This document shows positions 35,174 to 44,361 of a DNA stretch of 64,000 nucleotides, in pieces. The stretch covers positions 8,695 through 72,694 of the forward strand of contig AWNV01000008.1 in the NCBI GenBank assembly GCA_000493965.1. The letters run 5' to 3'. The translations under genes were made by a program, and so were the position numbers. Source of the stretch: Candidatus Aminicenans sakinawicola JGI OTU-1. Lineage in GTDB: Bacteria; Acidobacteriota; Aminicenantia; Aminicenantales; Aminicenantaceae. Numbering within the stretch: the stretch's first letter is position 1; each line of letters starts with the position of its first letter. The notes below the pieces were generated by a model, which searched no databases, was not told where the DNA came from, and saw nothing but the letters and a program-made list of their open reading frames with translations.

Positions 35174-35791
35174 ATGAGAACAAAATCTATTCCATTATTT
35201 TTTCTCGCCGCAGCAGTTTTACTTGTCTTTGCCTGTGTGACCATAAACATTTATTTCCCTGAAGGTGCGGTCAAGCAGACAGCAGACGAGATTGTGACTG
35301 AAATAAGAAAGAGCGGGGAGGAAGAAAAAGAAAAGGAAAAGGAAAAAGATATTCTAACATGGGAAAGCAAAACAGCAGTTGATAGCACCTGGAGGGCCGG
35401 CTCATTTTTGCTTGTTTCCTCAGCCTATGCTCAGGAGACTAAGGTAACTACGCCAAAGATCCGTGCACTCAGAGAGGCTCTGAAAGAAAGGTTTCCCAAA
35501 ATCAAGCCTTTTTTCGACAATGGCAACATCGGAGAAGCAAATGATGGTTTCGTAAAAATAAGAAATGAGGCAGGTTTGGCTTTGAAACAAAAGGCCTTGT
35601 TGAGGAAGCTTGTAAATGAGGAGAACGGCAATCGGAAAGACCTATACACTGAAGTTGCAAGAGCGCTTGATATTGACCAGAGCCAGATCCCGAGAGTGGG
35701 CAGGACATTTGCTCAGAGCTGGATCGAAAAAGCACTTCCCGGCTGGTGGATCCAAAATGAAGACGGCGAGTGGATAAGGAATAAGGGATAA
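35174..35791 (+). CDS. YdbL-like (DUF1318) lipoprotein, apparent YnbE-YdbL fusion
   Basis: 205 residues. A lipoprotein signal peptide ends FAC (Cys21), followed by VTINIYFPEGAVKQTADEIV, a stretch like the small lipoprotein YnbE. After a Glu/Lys-rich linker, residues 76-87 (GSFLLVSSAYAQ) look like a leftover signal peptide. The remainder (about 95-205: NIGEANDGFVKIR, LVNEENGNRKDLY, ALPGWWIQNEDGEWIRN) is a YdbL/DUF1318 domain. In E. coli YnbE pairs with YdbH at the outer membrane and YdbL modulates them. Here both appear in one chain, downstream of the YdbH-like gene. Confidence 0.75.
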   Translation: MRTKSIPLFFLAAAVLLVFACVTINIYFPEGAVKQTADEIVTEIRKSGEEEKEKEKEKDILTWESKTAVDSTWRAGSFLLVSSAYAQETKVTTPKIRALREALKERFPKIKPFFDNGNIGEANDGFVKIRNEAGLALKQKALLRKLVNEENGNRKDLYTEVARALDIDQSQIPRVGRTFAQSWIEKALPGWWIQNEDGEWIRNKG

Positions 35792-35798
35792 GGGGGAT

Positions 35799-35825
35799 GG
35801 GCCACGTTAACATATAGATATTAAG
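35799..35825 (+). repeat. short dispersed repeat A, copy 1
   Basis: GGGCCACGTTAACATATAGA plus TATTAAG. It recurs with two differences at 38484-38510 in the same orientation. Both lie in spacers close to gene ends. Confidence 0.8.
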
Positions 35826-35875
35826 AAGGTTAGCCCTAAAAAGGGTCTGATTTATACCCTTAGAAGCACCTTTTT

Positions 35876-35914
35876 GGGGGTAAAAACAGCATTGTAAGGA
35901 ATAAGTGATTTAAA
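35876..35914 (+). repeat. short dispersed repeat B, copy 1
   Basis: About 39 bases beginning GGGGGTAAAAACAGCATTGT and ending GTGATTTAAA. A close match lies at 41086-41124. It sits directly before the ribosome-binding site of the TPR gene. Confidence 0.75.
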
Positions 35915-35930
35915 GGAGAAAGGTTGCAAG

Positions 35931-36587
35931 ATGAAAAAAAGAGTCAAGAGACAGCTTAAAGAGGATGAATTTATATCAACGATAAACAAAATCTTTAACT
36001 TTGCTAAAAAACGCTGGAAAGAGCTTGCGGCTGCTGGGGTTGTGGTTCTTATAGTTGGTTTAGTCTTTTTGGGCGCAAAAATGATCAAGACACAGAAAAC
36101 CGGAAAACAAAGTGATTTGCTCGGAAAGATTCTAAAGGTCAGTTCTGAGCTTAAAGATAATCCTGGAAAAGTAGAAGAGCTTGAGAAATTAGCCGGCAGT
36201 GGAAAATTCACCCGTCTGGCCTATATTAAACTGGCTATCTACTGGGATGAGAAGGGGGAAGTGGATAAAGCCCTGGATTTGCTGGCAAAGTTGTCTCCTG
36301 GTAGGAAAGACCTTTTTTATTATCAGGCACAGGATTTAATGGCGCAGATTTATATTGAACAGAAAAATTATGATAAAGCTATAGATATTTATAAAAAAAT
36401 AGAAGAAGAAAATCCAAAGGAATACACACTGGATGTTGTTCTTTTTAAAATGGCACAGGCTCATGAAGAAAAAGGAGAGATTAAAGAAGCTCTAGCACTA
36501 TATAACAGGGTTAAGGATGAATTTTCTCAGACATACTATGGATATGATGCCTCTAAAAAAGCAGAGAAACTGGGGTCGAAAAAATAG
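35931..36587 (+). CDS. YfgM-like TPR membrane protein
   Basis: 218 residues: cytoplasmic basic start, one transmembrane helix (about 38-56, AAAGVVVLIVGLVFLG), then periplasmic tetratricopeptide-like helical repeats (about 75-215; for example YYQAQDLMAQIYIEQKNYDK, AQAHEEKGEIKEALALYNRV). The layout matches YfgM/BamD-related TPR_21 proteins that assist envelope protein folding at the Sec translocon. AAAGGAGAAAGG precedes the ATG. Specific partners are unknown. Confidence 0.72.
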   Translation: MKKRVKRQLKEDEFISTINKIFNFAKKRWKELAAAGVVVLIVGLVFLGAKMIKTQKTGKQSDLLGKILKVSSELKDNPGKVEELEKLAGSGKFTRLAYIKLAIYWDEKGEVDKALDLLAKLSPGRKDLFYYQAQDLMAQIYIEQKNYDKAIDIYKKIEEENPKEYTLDVVLFKMAQAHEEKGEIKEALALYNRVKDEFSQTYYGYDASKKAEKLGSKK

Positions 36588-36673
36588 CCTTACTTTTTGT
36601 AAATATCTTGTAAATGAGAAAAATTGATTTATAATAGTTGTGATTTATAATTTAGCTTAAACAAGGAGGGAAA

Positions 36674-36916
36674 ATGGCATATAAGATCACAGAAGAATGT
36701 ATCAACTGTGGTGCGTGTGAACCCGAATGTCCGAATGAGGCAATTAAAGCCGGCGATGAATATTATGAAATCAATCCTGATAAGTGCACGGAATGTGTAG
36801 GTCATTATGATGAATCTCAATGTGCTGCTGTTTGTCCGGTTGAAGCGTGTGTTCCTGATCCTGAGTATAAAGAAACAAGGGAAGAGCTTGAAATAAAAGC
36901 TGCGAAACTGAAATAA
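36674..36916 (+). CDS. 2[4Fe-4S] ferredoxin (YfhL type)
   Basis: 80 residues with two cluster motifs: CINCGACEPECP and CTECVGHYDESQCAAVCP. The second has the longer spacing found in YfhL/Fdx-type ferredoxins. A low-potential electron carrier in the cytoplasm, likely serving ferredoxin-dependent oxidoreductases such as the kor cluster in this window. AGGAGGGAAA precedes the ATG. A rho-independent terminator follows. Confidence 0.93.
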   Translation: MAYKITEECINCGACEPECPNEAIKAGDEYYEINPDKCTECVGHYDESQCAAVCPVEACVPDPEYKETREELEIKAAKLK

Positions 36917-36942
36917 TAGGGATAACTTACTAAAGTTTTAAG

Positions 36943-36975
36943 ATAGGAGTGATTTATGTCACTCCTATTTTTTTG
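36943..36975 (+). terminator. rho-independent terminator after ferredoxin gene
   Basis: A perfect 10-bp stem ATAGGAGTGA / TCACTCCTAT with a six-base loop is followed by a run of seven T. It ends the ferredoxin transcript just ten bases before the next start codon. Confidence 0.88.
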
Positions 36976-36984
36976 TGGGGATAA

Positions 36985-37962
36985 ATGGAAGAGAAAGCTG
37001 TAGATTTTACCATCCAGGGGTTCAAGCAGGAGCCCTTTTTCGCAAAAACCAGAATCTGGTTGAATGTTCTGCTTTTTGTTGTGACAAGCATTTCTACTTT
37101 TTCTGTAGGAATAACGTGGAGTATTAGTTATAAGTATGCAGATGTTATCAGCCAGAATTCTGAACTTTCGATTGACTTGGTGGATTCTATCAAAGACCCT
37201 CAAATCATATCCATGAGTATGGTCTATGCTGTTGTGCTCCTCAGTATTTTGCTTTGCCATGAGTTCGGTCATTTCCTGACATGTCGCTATTATAGAATAA
37301 ACGCTAGTCTTCCTTATTTTATTCCGGCTCCAACATTAATCGGCACAATGGGGGCTTTTATCAAGATCAAATCACCTATTACCAGAAAGCGGCAGCTTTT
37401 TGATATAGGGGCAGCAGGACCGTTAGCGGGGTTTGTGCTTGCTGTTCCAACTCTGATTTACGGCCTTTCTCTTTCAAAAGTAGTTCCTTCTATTCCTCAC
37501 GAGGGGAGTATTGTTTTTGGAGAGCCCCTTCTCTTGAAAATTATTGGAAATATAATTTTCAAGGGGATATCAGAGGATTTCGATCTGATCCTCCATCCTA
37601 TTGCTTTTGCAGGGTGGGTAGGGATTCTTGTCACGGCCTTGAATCTCTTTCCGGTTGGACAGCTTGATGGCGGCCATATTTCCTATGCAATATTTGGGCA
37701 AAGGACCAGGCGTTTTGTCCCATTAATCCTTGTGGCTTTTATTATCATGGGGATTTTCTTCTGGGTAGGGTGGCTTGTTTGGGCATTACTCATTTCTTTC
37801 CTTGGGCTAAAGCATCCTCGCATTGCAGATGAGAAAGTTCCGTTGTCGTCCGGGAGGAAATTCATTGGATTCTTAATACTCTTGATTTTTATTTTTTCTT
37901 TTATTCCTGATCCAATAAAAGGGTATAATTTGTTCGATGTAATAAAACAATTTTCGTTTTAG
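36985..37962 (+). CDS. site-2 protease family (M50) membrane metallopeptidase
   Basis: 325 residues with about seven hydrophobic segments. CHEFGHFLTCRYY supplies the HExxH zinc site within a membrane helix, and NLFPVGQLDGGHI the third ligand (the NPxPxxxLDG-type motif). These define the S2P family that cleaves membrane-bound substrates. There is no PDZ domain between the motifs, so it belongs to the short sterol-regulatory-type group rather than RseP. Substrate unknown. Confidence 0.9.
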   Translation: MEEKAVDFTIQGFKQEPFFAKTRIWLNVLLFVVTSISTFSVGITWSISYKYADVISQNSELSIDLVDSIKDPQIISMSMVYAVVLLSILLCHEFGHFLTCRYYRINASLPYFIPAPTLIGTMGAFIKIKSPITRKRQLFDIGAAGPLAGFVLAVPTLIYGLSLSKVVPSIPHEGSIVFGEPLLLKIIGNIIFKGISEDFDLILHPIAFAGWVGILVTALNLFPVGQLDGGHISYAIFGQRTRRFVPLILVAFIIMGIFFWVGWLVWALLISFLGLKHPRIADEKVPLSSGRKFIGFLILLIFIFSFIPDPIKGYNLFDVIKQFSF

Positions 37963-38483
37963 AGAAGTAAAATTGGGGGCAAAAGTTTTTCACAGATTCT
38001 GTGGAAAAGTTGTGGAAAAACCCTGCAATTTAAAGCCAAACTTTATAAGTTTCTTCAAGAAACGACAGTTTGCACAAAAATCGGGCACTGCAGTTAAGTT
38101 GTTGATAATAAACAAATTGTAAAATGTGTTGAAAATAAAGGAATTACGCATGACTGCTAATGTATCAATGAATTTGAGGGCATGTCTGCGCTCCACTCAG
38201 ATTTTTAACGCCATTTCCTCCCCGATCTTCTCGGCCCTGCTGGAACTCCGCATGTTTATCTTAAGCAGCGCCCCAATGTCCCTCAGCCATCATTAACACC
38301 GCCCCTTTGATTCTACAGTGCTTCACACATCCATCAGGCACGTCCGACTTTGTCTGGTTCCCTCGAAGATCGACTCAAAAAGGCGCTAAATCTTTCAATG
38401 TCGCTTCTTCCATCCCCTCAAATTCATTCGTTTACAGGTATTTTATCTAATACCATCTATTTAGGTATGTCTGATATCAAGTC
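37963..38483. other. gene-free spacer with decayed sequence
   Basis: About 520 bases without a continuous frame. The part 38170-38420 has coding-like base use on the minus strand but is full of stops, which suggests an old pseudogene. A TGTGGAAAAGTTGTGGAAAA direct doublet lies near 37999. Confidence 0.4.
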
Positions 38484-38510
38484 GGGCCACACTAACATAT
38501 AGATATTAAG
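38484..38510 (+). repeat. short dispersed repeat A, copy 2
   Basis: GGGCCACACTAACATATAGA plus TATTAAG, two differences from the copy at 35799. It ends six bases before the 3' end of the DUF5916 gene. Confidence 0.8.
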
Positions 38511-38516
38511 TAATTT

Positions 38517-40637
38517 TTAAATTCTTAATAGATACGATATTTTTAAGGTTATTGAGTATCCTCCCTCTCTCAATAAGCCCTCTGTTTTCGCGCTTTTTTT
38601 ATAGCTGAGTTGGATAATGTTTCCGGCTCCGAAATAATACCCGGCCAGAAAATCTAGATTATACTGGTCTTCCCGGGTTTCCCCTTTAAGTCGAGAACTC
38701 AGGAACAGGCTGCGCGTTATCTGGAAGTGCAAGGATGTTGCATACGTTAATCCATCAAAGGCCTTTTCTCCGGTTCGATCTATGACCTGCCGTATCAAGT
38801 CACTGCTCAAAGACCATTCAAAGTTGCTTCGTGGCCGCAGTGTCAGCGAGGCTTCCATGCTTGTCTGGAACCCGGATTCCACCCCAGTAAAGTCCTCGTT
38901 ATATATTCCTCTTTTTTCCCATCCTCCTTCGAGACTGACCTCTTTTAAAAATCCGCCGCGTTCCCAATGAAAATCAAAATCTCCTCCATAGGTGTTAATA
39001 AAATCTTTTGTCCAGGCCAATTCGTCATTCTCATCATACATCTGATATTTGCTTTTCCCTACATCGATTCCCCCATGGATAGTGAGCTGTGAAAAGAACT
39101 CTGTCCAGAATCTTAAATCAAATAAATTGCCTGTCAAATGACCATGAGAATCCTGCTCAAGATTTCCCCCTATATCCAAGCTAAAGCGTTTGACCTTTCC
39201 CCGGTTGAACCTCCAGGCATATCCCGTTCCCAGTTCAGTGGATTGAACATCTGTTTTATTGATATACCCGGTTCTTAGTGTCACGTCTGCTTCGATTCTC
39301 TGGAAGTTTAAACCCAGTTGCAATCCAGCGTCAGGCTCTCTTTCAAACTGGAGGATATGTATGCCGTTGTTTTTGTTTTTTGTATCGTTGTTAAAAGAAA
39401 ACGCACTCATGCCCCGGAGATAATAAATGTCTTTAAAATTAAAGTTGTAGTCTACCGCGAAATTCCGGTTGTATTCTTCGGAAGTATTCATCCCTGCGTA
39501 GTAGATACCGACCTGGGAATTCTTGAAGATATCTTTCTGTATCCGAACAACGCTAAACAAAGTATCTCCTTCCTCCTCTTCGTTTATCGCTCCCAGCATC
39601 CCAAAAGAGTATCCACCGGTTTTTCCAGAAATCTTTGCAGCAATTCTCGGACTGCTGATTCGTCTTGAATAGAATAAATTGAAATCTGGTCCCCAAAAGG
39701 ATCCATCTTCAGTGGATAATCTGAAATACTGACTGCCTTCTGTAAAAAACGGACGGTTTTCGCTGAAATAATTTTCATAAGGGGAGAGCTGGTATATAAA
39801 CGGATCGGATTCCACTTCACTGAAATCAGGGCTTGCTGTCATATCAAGAATGAGATTCGGTAGAATCCCGTACTTGACATCCAGGCCTGCCGCCATTATA
39901 TCATCCTCCGCTCCGTCCCACCGCGAAGACCTGAATCCTGCATAAGGAAAGAATTCGAGATTGTATCCGGGGCGTATTCCGGACAGTCCGCTCAGCTCTC
40001 CCATCTGCTGAAGCAGAGGTTTATCTCTGTCTACGTCCGTCCAGTAGTCTTTTTCATTAAAACGGTGAATATAACGTTCAAAGTTTATCCCCCAGGCCTG
40101 GTTTTCCTTCGACGAAAATCTTAAGGATTTGAAAGGAATGGCCATCTCGGCGGTCCATCCGTCACTGCGGATAACGGCACCGGATTTCCATATTGTTTCC
40201 ATGGAATTTTTTTGGACTCCTTTTGGATTTACGGCAAAACTAATGCTTGTCCTCTTATCATTGTATGTATCCAGGATCACTGTTATCGAATCATTATTCT
40301 CGTAATCATTGCGTGGAGTAAGCTCTGCCCAAATCCTTTCCGGATGAGTGTCTTTCACCAGGAAGGCAAAATATATGTTTTTTTGGTCATAAGCTGCCCA
40401 GACAAACGTTTCTTCCGAGGCTTTTTCTCCATTAATAGGATCATACTGGAAAAATCCAGAGACAGGTTGAATATTCTTCCAACAGCTATCTTCAATAACG
40501 CCGTCTATTTTCGGAGGACTTTCAATACGGGATAAATGGATAATTTTCGCATGATCCTGACTTAAAACGTGAGGAACATACAAAAACAGCATGAAAAAAA
40601 TGCCTGATGATATGAGTAGATTATTTTTATGAAACAT
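38517..40637 (-). CDS. DUF5916 outer-membrane protein with CBM9-like domain
   Basis: 706 residues. Signal peptide (about 1-26), then a carbohydrate-binding family 9-like domain (PPKIDGVIEDSCWKNIQPVS ... IYFAFLVKDTHPERIWAEL). The long C-terminal DUF5916 region is predicted to be beta-barrel-like (many amphipathic strands, terminal ISYLLRI). It is widespread in secreted-polymer degraders, and a role at the outer membrane in carbohydrate binding or export is likely but unproven. Monocistronic on the minus strand. Confidence 0.8.
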   Translation of the reverse strand: MFHKNNLLISSGIFFMLFLYVPHVLSQDHAKIIHLSRIESPPKIDGVIEDSCWKNIQPVSGFFQYDPINGEKASEETFVWAAYDQKNIYFAFLVKDTHPERIWAELTPRNDYENNDSITVILDTYNDKRTSISFAVNPKGVQKNSMETIWKSGAVIRSDGWTAEMAIPFKSLRFSSKENQAWGINFERYIHRFNEKDYWTDVDRDKPLLQQMGELSGLSGIRPGYNLEFFPYAGFRSSRWDGAEDDIMAAGLDVKYGILPNLILDMTASPDFSEVESDPFIYQLSPYENYFSENRPFFTEGSQYFRLSTEDGSFWGPDFNLFYSRRISSPRIAAKISGKTGGYSFGMLGAINEEEEGDTLFSVVRIQKDIFKNSQVGIYYAGMNTSEEYNRNFAVDYNFNFKDIYYLRGMSAFSFNNDTKNKNNGIHILQFEREPDAGLQLGLNFQRIEADVTLRTGYINKTDVQSTELGTGYAWRFNRGKVKRFSLDIGGNLEQDSHGHLTGNLFDLRFWTEFFSQLTIHGGIDVGKSKYQMYDENDELAWTKDFINTYGGDFDFHWERGGFLKEVSLEGGWEKRGIYNEDFTGVESGFQTSMEASLTLRPRSNFEWSLSSDLIRQVIDRTGEKAFDGLTYATSLHFQITRSLFLSSRLKGETREDQYNLDFLAGYYFGAGNIIQLSYKKSAKTEGLLREGGYSITLKISYLLRI

Positions 40638-40823
40638 TAAGCTCTCTCCGCGAATTATTAAATCAATGCCGAAGTAATGTCCTTCTGTTTTTTATTTCTT
40701 AAGGCGATAAAATTTTAGATTTCTTCCTTATCCAAATACACCAAAACTGATAAACTCATGCTAACTATACTGTCGACAGGCATTGTTCTTTCTTTTCATG
40801 AAAGCAGAAGAAATTTGTAAGTG

Positions 40824-41039
40824 CTATTTAAAGGAAGATGTAAAGTCTCTCGCTTTACTCAAAAATTCTTCAGCTTTTTCCAAGACTAATTTAGCTCCTG
40901 GTTTAGAAAAACGAGTTCTATAATCATCGTTTTCTCTTAACATCGTAGCATTATTAAAAATTTTCTGCAAATTGGGGATTGAAGAGTTTGGGATGATTGG
41001 GGGGATGATTGGAGGCCTAAATAATTTATCTATTATCAA
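40824..41039 (-). pseudogene. possible HEPN-domain C-terminal remnant
   Basis: 71 codons on the minus strand. The last 40 (ENDDYRTRFSKPGAKLVLEK-AEEFLSKA) resemble the C-terminal helix of HEPN proteins, while the N-terminal Pro/Ile-rich stretch looks like read-through of low-complexity sequence. No ribosome-binding site. Most likely a relic. Low confidence. Confidence 0.25.
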
Positions 41040-41085
41040 TAAGTTAAATCATAATTCCACCCCTAAAATCGTCTTAAATGAAAAT

Positions 41086-41124
41086 GGGGGCAAAAAGAGC
41101 ATTGTAAGGAATTAGTGGTTTAAA
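41086..41124 (+). repeat. short dispersed repeat B, copy 2
   Basis: Begins GGGGGCAAAAAGAGCATTGT and ends GTGGTTTAAA. It matches 35876-35914 with about five differences, in the same orientation. Confidence 0.75.
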
Positions 41125-41273
41125 TTATTTCATGGTATCGGTAATTTTTATAAATAATACAAGTTATTTAGCATGAATTATTAAAGTAGAATATTTCTTG
41201 CATGTGATGGATGTCTTGAATATAATGGGCAAAATAACTCAGGTGAAAAAATAAACTGAATTGATGGGTTGAA

Positions 41274-42080
41274 ATGGAAAAAGAGTTTAAAGAAATAGAG
41301 GATAAGTTCAGAAATCTGAGGCTGAAATATAGACAGAGAAGGATTTCTGACAGGGAATTCAAAGACAGGCTAAAAAAGCTGCGGCTTACAGATAATTCGG
41401 GAAAATGCTGGACAATAGGTGCGAGAACGGGGAAATGGTATTGTTTTGATGGTAAAAATTGGGTTGAGTCCAATCCTCACTCACTTAATCAGAAGAAGAT
41501 GATTTGTATTTATTGTGGATTTGAGAATGACCTTGAAGCAGAGGAATGTGAATATTGCGGTGGGAAATTCAGAAATAAGGAGAATTCTTATACTGATAGC
41601 ATGGAAATGCCTGGTGAACACAAAAGCCAAAGTTTAGGCACTGCTAAAGAAGATACCGTACAAACAAAAAAGGAAGAATCGGAAGAATCGGATAATGATG
41701 ACAGCGTACAAATAATACCGGAACAATCGGATGGAAAAACCGGGATTGCCTTTAAAGATGAAGGACATTCTTACTACCTATTTACTTCTATTAATCCCAT
41801 ATCCTTTCTCCTGTTTTTGGGTCTGACAGGGCTTTTCTTTGGGGTTATTCTCGGGGCTTTTGTAGGTGCAGCCGATTATTTTTCCGGGATAGCAAGTATT
41901 TTCCCGTTCTTTCTCAGGGAGCTGCAGGGGAAGCTGATCGCAACAATTATGTGCGGCCTTTTCGGTGGAGTATACGGTTTCATAATACTCGGAATAGTTG
42001 GATTTGTAGGAGCCTTATTTTTTAATTTGATTCTCTCATTTTTTGGAGGGATAAGGATAAGGCTTAATAAAATATTCTGA
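41274..42080 (+). CDS. membrane protein with zinc ribbon and coiled N-terminus, unknown
   Basis: 268 residues. The N-terminal helix (EKEFKEIEDKFRNLRLKYRQ) is followed by a WW-like segment (WTIGARTGKWYCFDGKNWVE), a zinc ribbon (CIYCGF ... CEYCGG), an acidic low-complexity linker (about 105-160), and three hydrophobic segments at the C-terminus (about 172-262). The helix plus W-x-IG-x-x-TGxWY unit is a known recurring arrangement in uncharacterised bacterial membrane proteins. Its role is unknown. Confidence 0.6.
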   Translation: MEKEFKEIEDKFRNLRLKYRQRRISDREFKDRLKKLRLTDNSGKCWTIGARTGKWYCFDGKNWVESNPHSLNQKKMICIYCGFENDLEAEECEYCGGKFRNKENSYTDSMEMPGEHKSQSLGTAKEDTVQTKKEESEESDNDDSVQIIPEQSDGKTGIAFKDEGHSYYLFTSINPISFLLFLGLTGLFFGVILGAFVGAADYFSGIASIFPFFLRELQGKLIATIMCGLFGGVYGFIILGIVGFVGALFFNLILSFFGGIRIRLNKIF

Positions 42081-42194
42081 AAAAAGAAACAAATAACAAT
42101 TCGGGGTTGGACAGCAATAGTGTCCCATCAAGCTTAAATTATAAATATTTATGTTAAAATAATTGAAGTTACAACGCCAAAAATCAGAATTCGC

Positions 42195-42251
42195 TTTCAA
42201 ATCGATTACATTGATTAATCTCTCTAACGTACTGATATTATTGATGTTAGA
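42195..42251. repeat. short dispersed repeat C, copy 1
   Basis: About 57 bases from TTTCAAATCGATTACA to TTGATGTTAGAC. Similar in order and spacing to 48046-48101 (TTTCAAATTGATTACA ... ATGATGTTAGA). The homology is partial. Confidence 0.5.
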
Positions 42252-42348
42252 CTGAATCCAAAAATGATCGTTGGGACAGCACTGGTTGGACAGACTTAAA
42301 TCATTAATCATGCATGTGCTGAATAATCATGCGCTGAATCGTGATCGA

Positions 42349-42894
42349 CTAAATACTCGAATTACGCATTGAATAGAGGCAGCCGCAGTAGTTTTGGCGG
42401 TAAAGTCTGTGCTGTTTACTCAGTTCAACACTCTTGCGAAAGCCGTCCTTTTTCTTGAAGTTTGACTCCAAAAAGTGAATCTTGTACCTGGAGGCGAACA
42501 TCCTGCCTATTCTGTTCAGTACATCTGCCTTTTTCCAGGGACTCAGGCTCATGACTGTGGTGAAGCTGTTAAAGCCCAGTTCTGCAGCTTTACGTGCCGT
42601 CCTTTCCAGTCGTATTGCATAGCAGATATCACACCTTCTTCCTTTCTCAGGTTCTTGCTTGTATTTTTCGGTTATTTTGAACCACCTATTGTCGTCATAT
42701 TCTTCTTCGATGAAGTCAAAGTCGATGATTCGAGCCACTTTTTTTGTTTCTTGAAGTCTCAGCTTATACTCTTTTTGCGGATGTATGTTAGGATTGTAGA
42801 AGTACCCGCTTATGTCAAAGTCGTTTTTAAGAATGTCCATGACATAAAGAGCGTCAGGAGCACAACAGATGTGGACTAACATTCTCTGCTTCAT
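42349..42894 (-). CDS. queH: epoxyqueuosine reductase QueH
   Basis: 181 residues matching QueH (DUF208), which reduces epoxyqueuosine to queuosine in tRNA. Family cysteines are in place: HICCAPDAL near the N-terminus, RRCDICYAIRL in the middle and YCGCLYS near the end, which together bind an iron-sulfur cluster and a metal. QueH replaces the cobalamin-dependent QueG in many anaerobes. Other queuosine genes are not in the window. Confidence 0.92.
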   Translation of the reverse strand: MKQRMLVHICCAPDALYVMDILKNDFDISGYFYNPNIHPQKEYKLRLQETKKVARIIDFDFIEEEYDDNRWFKITEKYKQEPEKGRRCDICYAIRLERTARKAAELGFNSFTTVMSLSPWKKADVLNRIGRMFASRYKIHFLESNFKKKDGFRKSVELSKQHRLYRQNYCGCLYSMRNSSI

Positions 42895-43179
42895 TGCACT
42901 AACCTGAATTATTCATAAAAATTGCTGATACCATGTAACAAATATGGCCAATTTGGATCCTTCTTCATAGAAGTCTCAGAACTAGTTTATCCTATCTTAT
43001 TTATATAATATAATCTAAATCTATTATCGGCATTCTTTACCTTACAGGCGAGCCGATCTTACCGCATCTGCTTCGTTACAGCCCATTCGTGGTGAAGGAC
43101 CACAACTTCATGCGCTGTGCCTTGCATTTGCAGCAACCTCGACTTGTGAATAATCCAGGTTAAATATCTCTTTGATAAA

Positions 43180-43192
43180 GGTACCAGGTACC
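43180..43192. repeat. GGTACC REP-like repeat
   Basis: Perfect GGTACCAGGTACC, followed at 43211 by TGCCTAC. It lies in the 3' spacer of the coiled-coil gene. The preceding stretch 42895-43179 shows no gene. Confidence 0.9.
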
Positions 43193-43220
43193 ATTTTAAC
43201 GACTGCTTACTGCCTACTTT

Positions 43221-44264
43221 TTATTCCAACTCTTTAATATGTCTGCCTATACCATTTATACGTTTGTTCGTCCTGTCTATCCTGGAATAGAATATAACAA
43301 GTTCCTTATGTTCGATTCTTGATTTATCTGCCAGCTCCCCCAGTTTTATAAAAAGGGGTTCGCCTTTCTTATCCAGAGTCCTGATTTTCTCATAAACCTT
43401 TACCTTGCTTTTTTCCCATTCCTTGATTTCTTTCTGGAATTCTTGAGTCTGCTGTTTTTTCTCTTCTTCGGTGGTTTTTATTTTTTCGTCATACTTATCG
43501 ATTTTTTCTTGATGTTTCTGGCTCTCTTTCTCTAGCGTTAATTTTTGTCCAACGAGTATTATAATTTTCTGGTCTTTTGTTTCCTTTATCGTTTCTAAAT
43601 TTTTTATCTTTTTTTTGATTTCCTTTTTTTCTGTTTTTTTCTCATTTTCCGCAAGATTGCCGTTTTCTTCTTGTCCCATAGCCTCTGTTTTTAAAGAACT
43701 TATTTCTTTTGCTGTTGCTTCCAGGCCGTTCTGCATCTGAGCGATTACTGTTTCTATCTGCTTTTCTTTATCTTTACTTTCGCGGAGGCTTTCGCAGTGA
43801 GGCTTTTTTCTGAAATTTTGATTGGTGATTTGTGTTTCGCACTCCTGGACATTTGCCTTAAGGCTTGAATTAAGCTTGTCTATATTGGATTCGATACCTT
43901 TTAATTCTTTATCGAGATTATTTTGATTTTCTTCCAGTTTCCTAAGCTCATTGTTGACGTTCTCGTTTTCTTCCGGTTCTATGCCTTCTTGCCAGGCTTT
44001 TTGTCCTAATCCTTTGAGGACATCCTTCTTTTTTTGCTTCTGCCTTTTGAGTCTTGCCTGAAGTCTGAGTTTAATTATCTTTTTCTTAGCTCCGAAAAAG
44101 AATGAGTCCACCCTCTTTCTTAAGTCCTTATCCCGCAGGAAAATGAAAGTCACTAAAAGCAGGATGATGCAGAGAAGAAGCCAGAAAGTCCAGTAAGGAA
44201 TTCCCTCACGAGAACCTGGTGGGGGATTTTGTGCTGAGAAAATCTCTTCGAAAAATACTCTCAT
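43221..44264 (-). CDS. membrane-anchored coiled-coil protein, unknown
   Basis: 347 residues. One transmembrane helix near the N-terminus (about 24-42, FWLLLCIILLLVTFIFL), then basic residues, then a long, highly charged coiled coil (about 80-340) rich in Glu, Lys and Gln. No enzymatic motif. It could be a structural or scaffolding protein. Coiled coils match many unrelated proteins, so no function is offered. It sits between GGTACC repeats at both ends. Confidence 0.6.
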   Translation of the reverse strand: MRVFFEEIFSAQNPPPGSREGIPYWTFWLLLCIILLLVTFIFLRDKDLRKRVDSFFFGAKKKIIKLRLQARLKRQKQKKKDVLKGLGQKAWQEGIEPEENENVNNELRKLEENQNNLDKELKGIESNIDKLNSSLKANVQECETQITNQNFRKKPHCESLRESKDKEKQIETVIAQMQNGLEATAKEISSLKTEAMGQEENGNLAENEKKTEKKEIKKKIKNLETIKETKDQKIIILVGQKLTLEKESQKHQEKIDKYDEKIKTTEEEKKQQTQEFQKEIKEWEKSKVKVYEKIRTLDKKGEPLFIKLGELADKSRIEHKELVIFYSRIDRTNKRINGIGRHIKELE

Positions 44265-44335
44265 CCTTTTCTCAAAATTATTCCAATATTTTTTATGTTT
44301 ATACTTGCTTTGTCAAGCTCCGCCTGTGTTAAAAA

Positions 44336-44348
44336 GGTACCAGGTACC
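44336..44348. repeat. GGTACC REP-like repeat
   Basis: Perfect GGTACCAGGTACC followed at 44355 by GACTGCCTACTG. That motif contains the TAG stop codon of the M14 peptidase gene on the minus strand. Confidence 0.9.
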
Positions 44349-44361
44349 ATTTGTTGACTGC

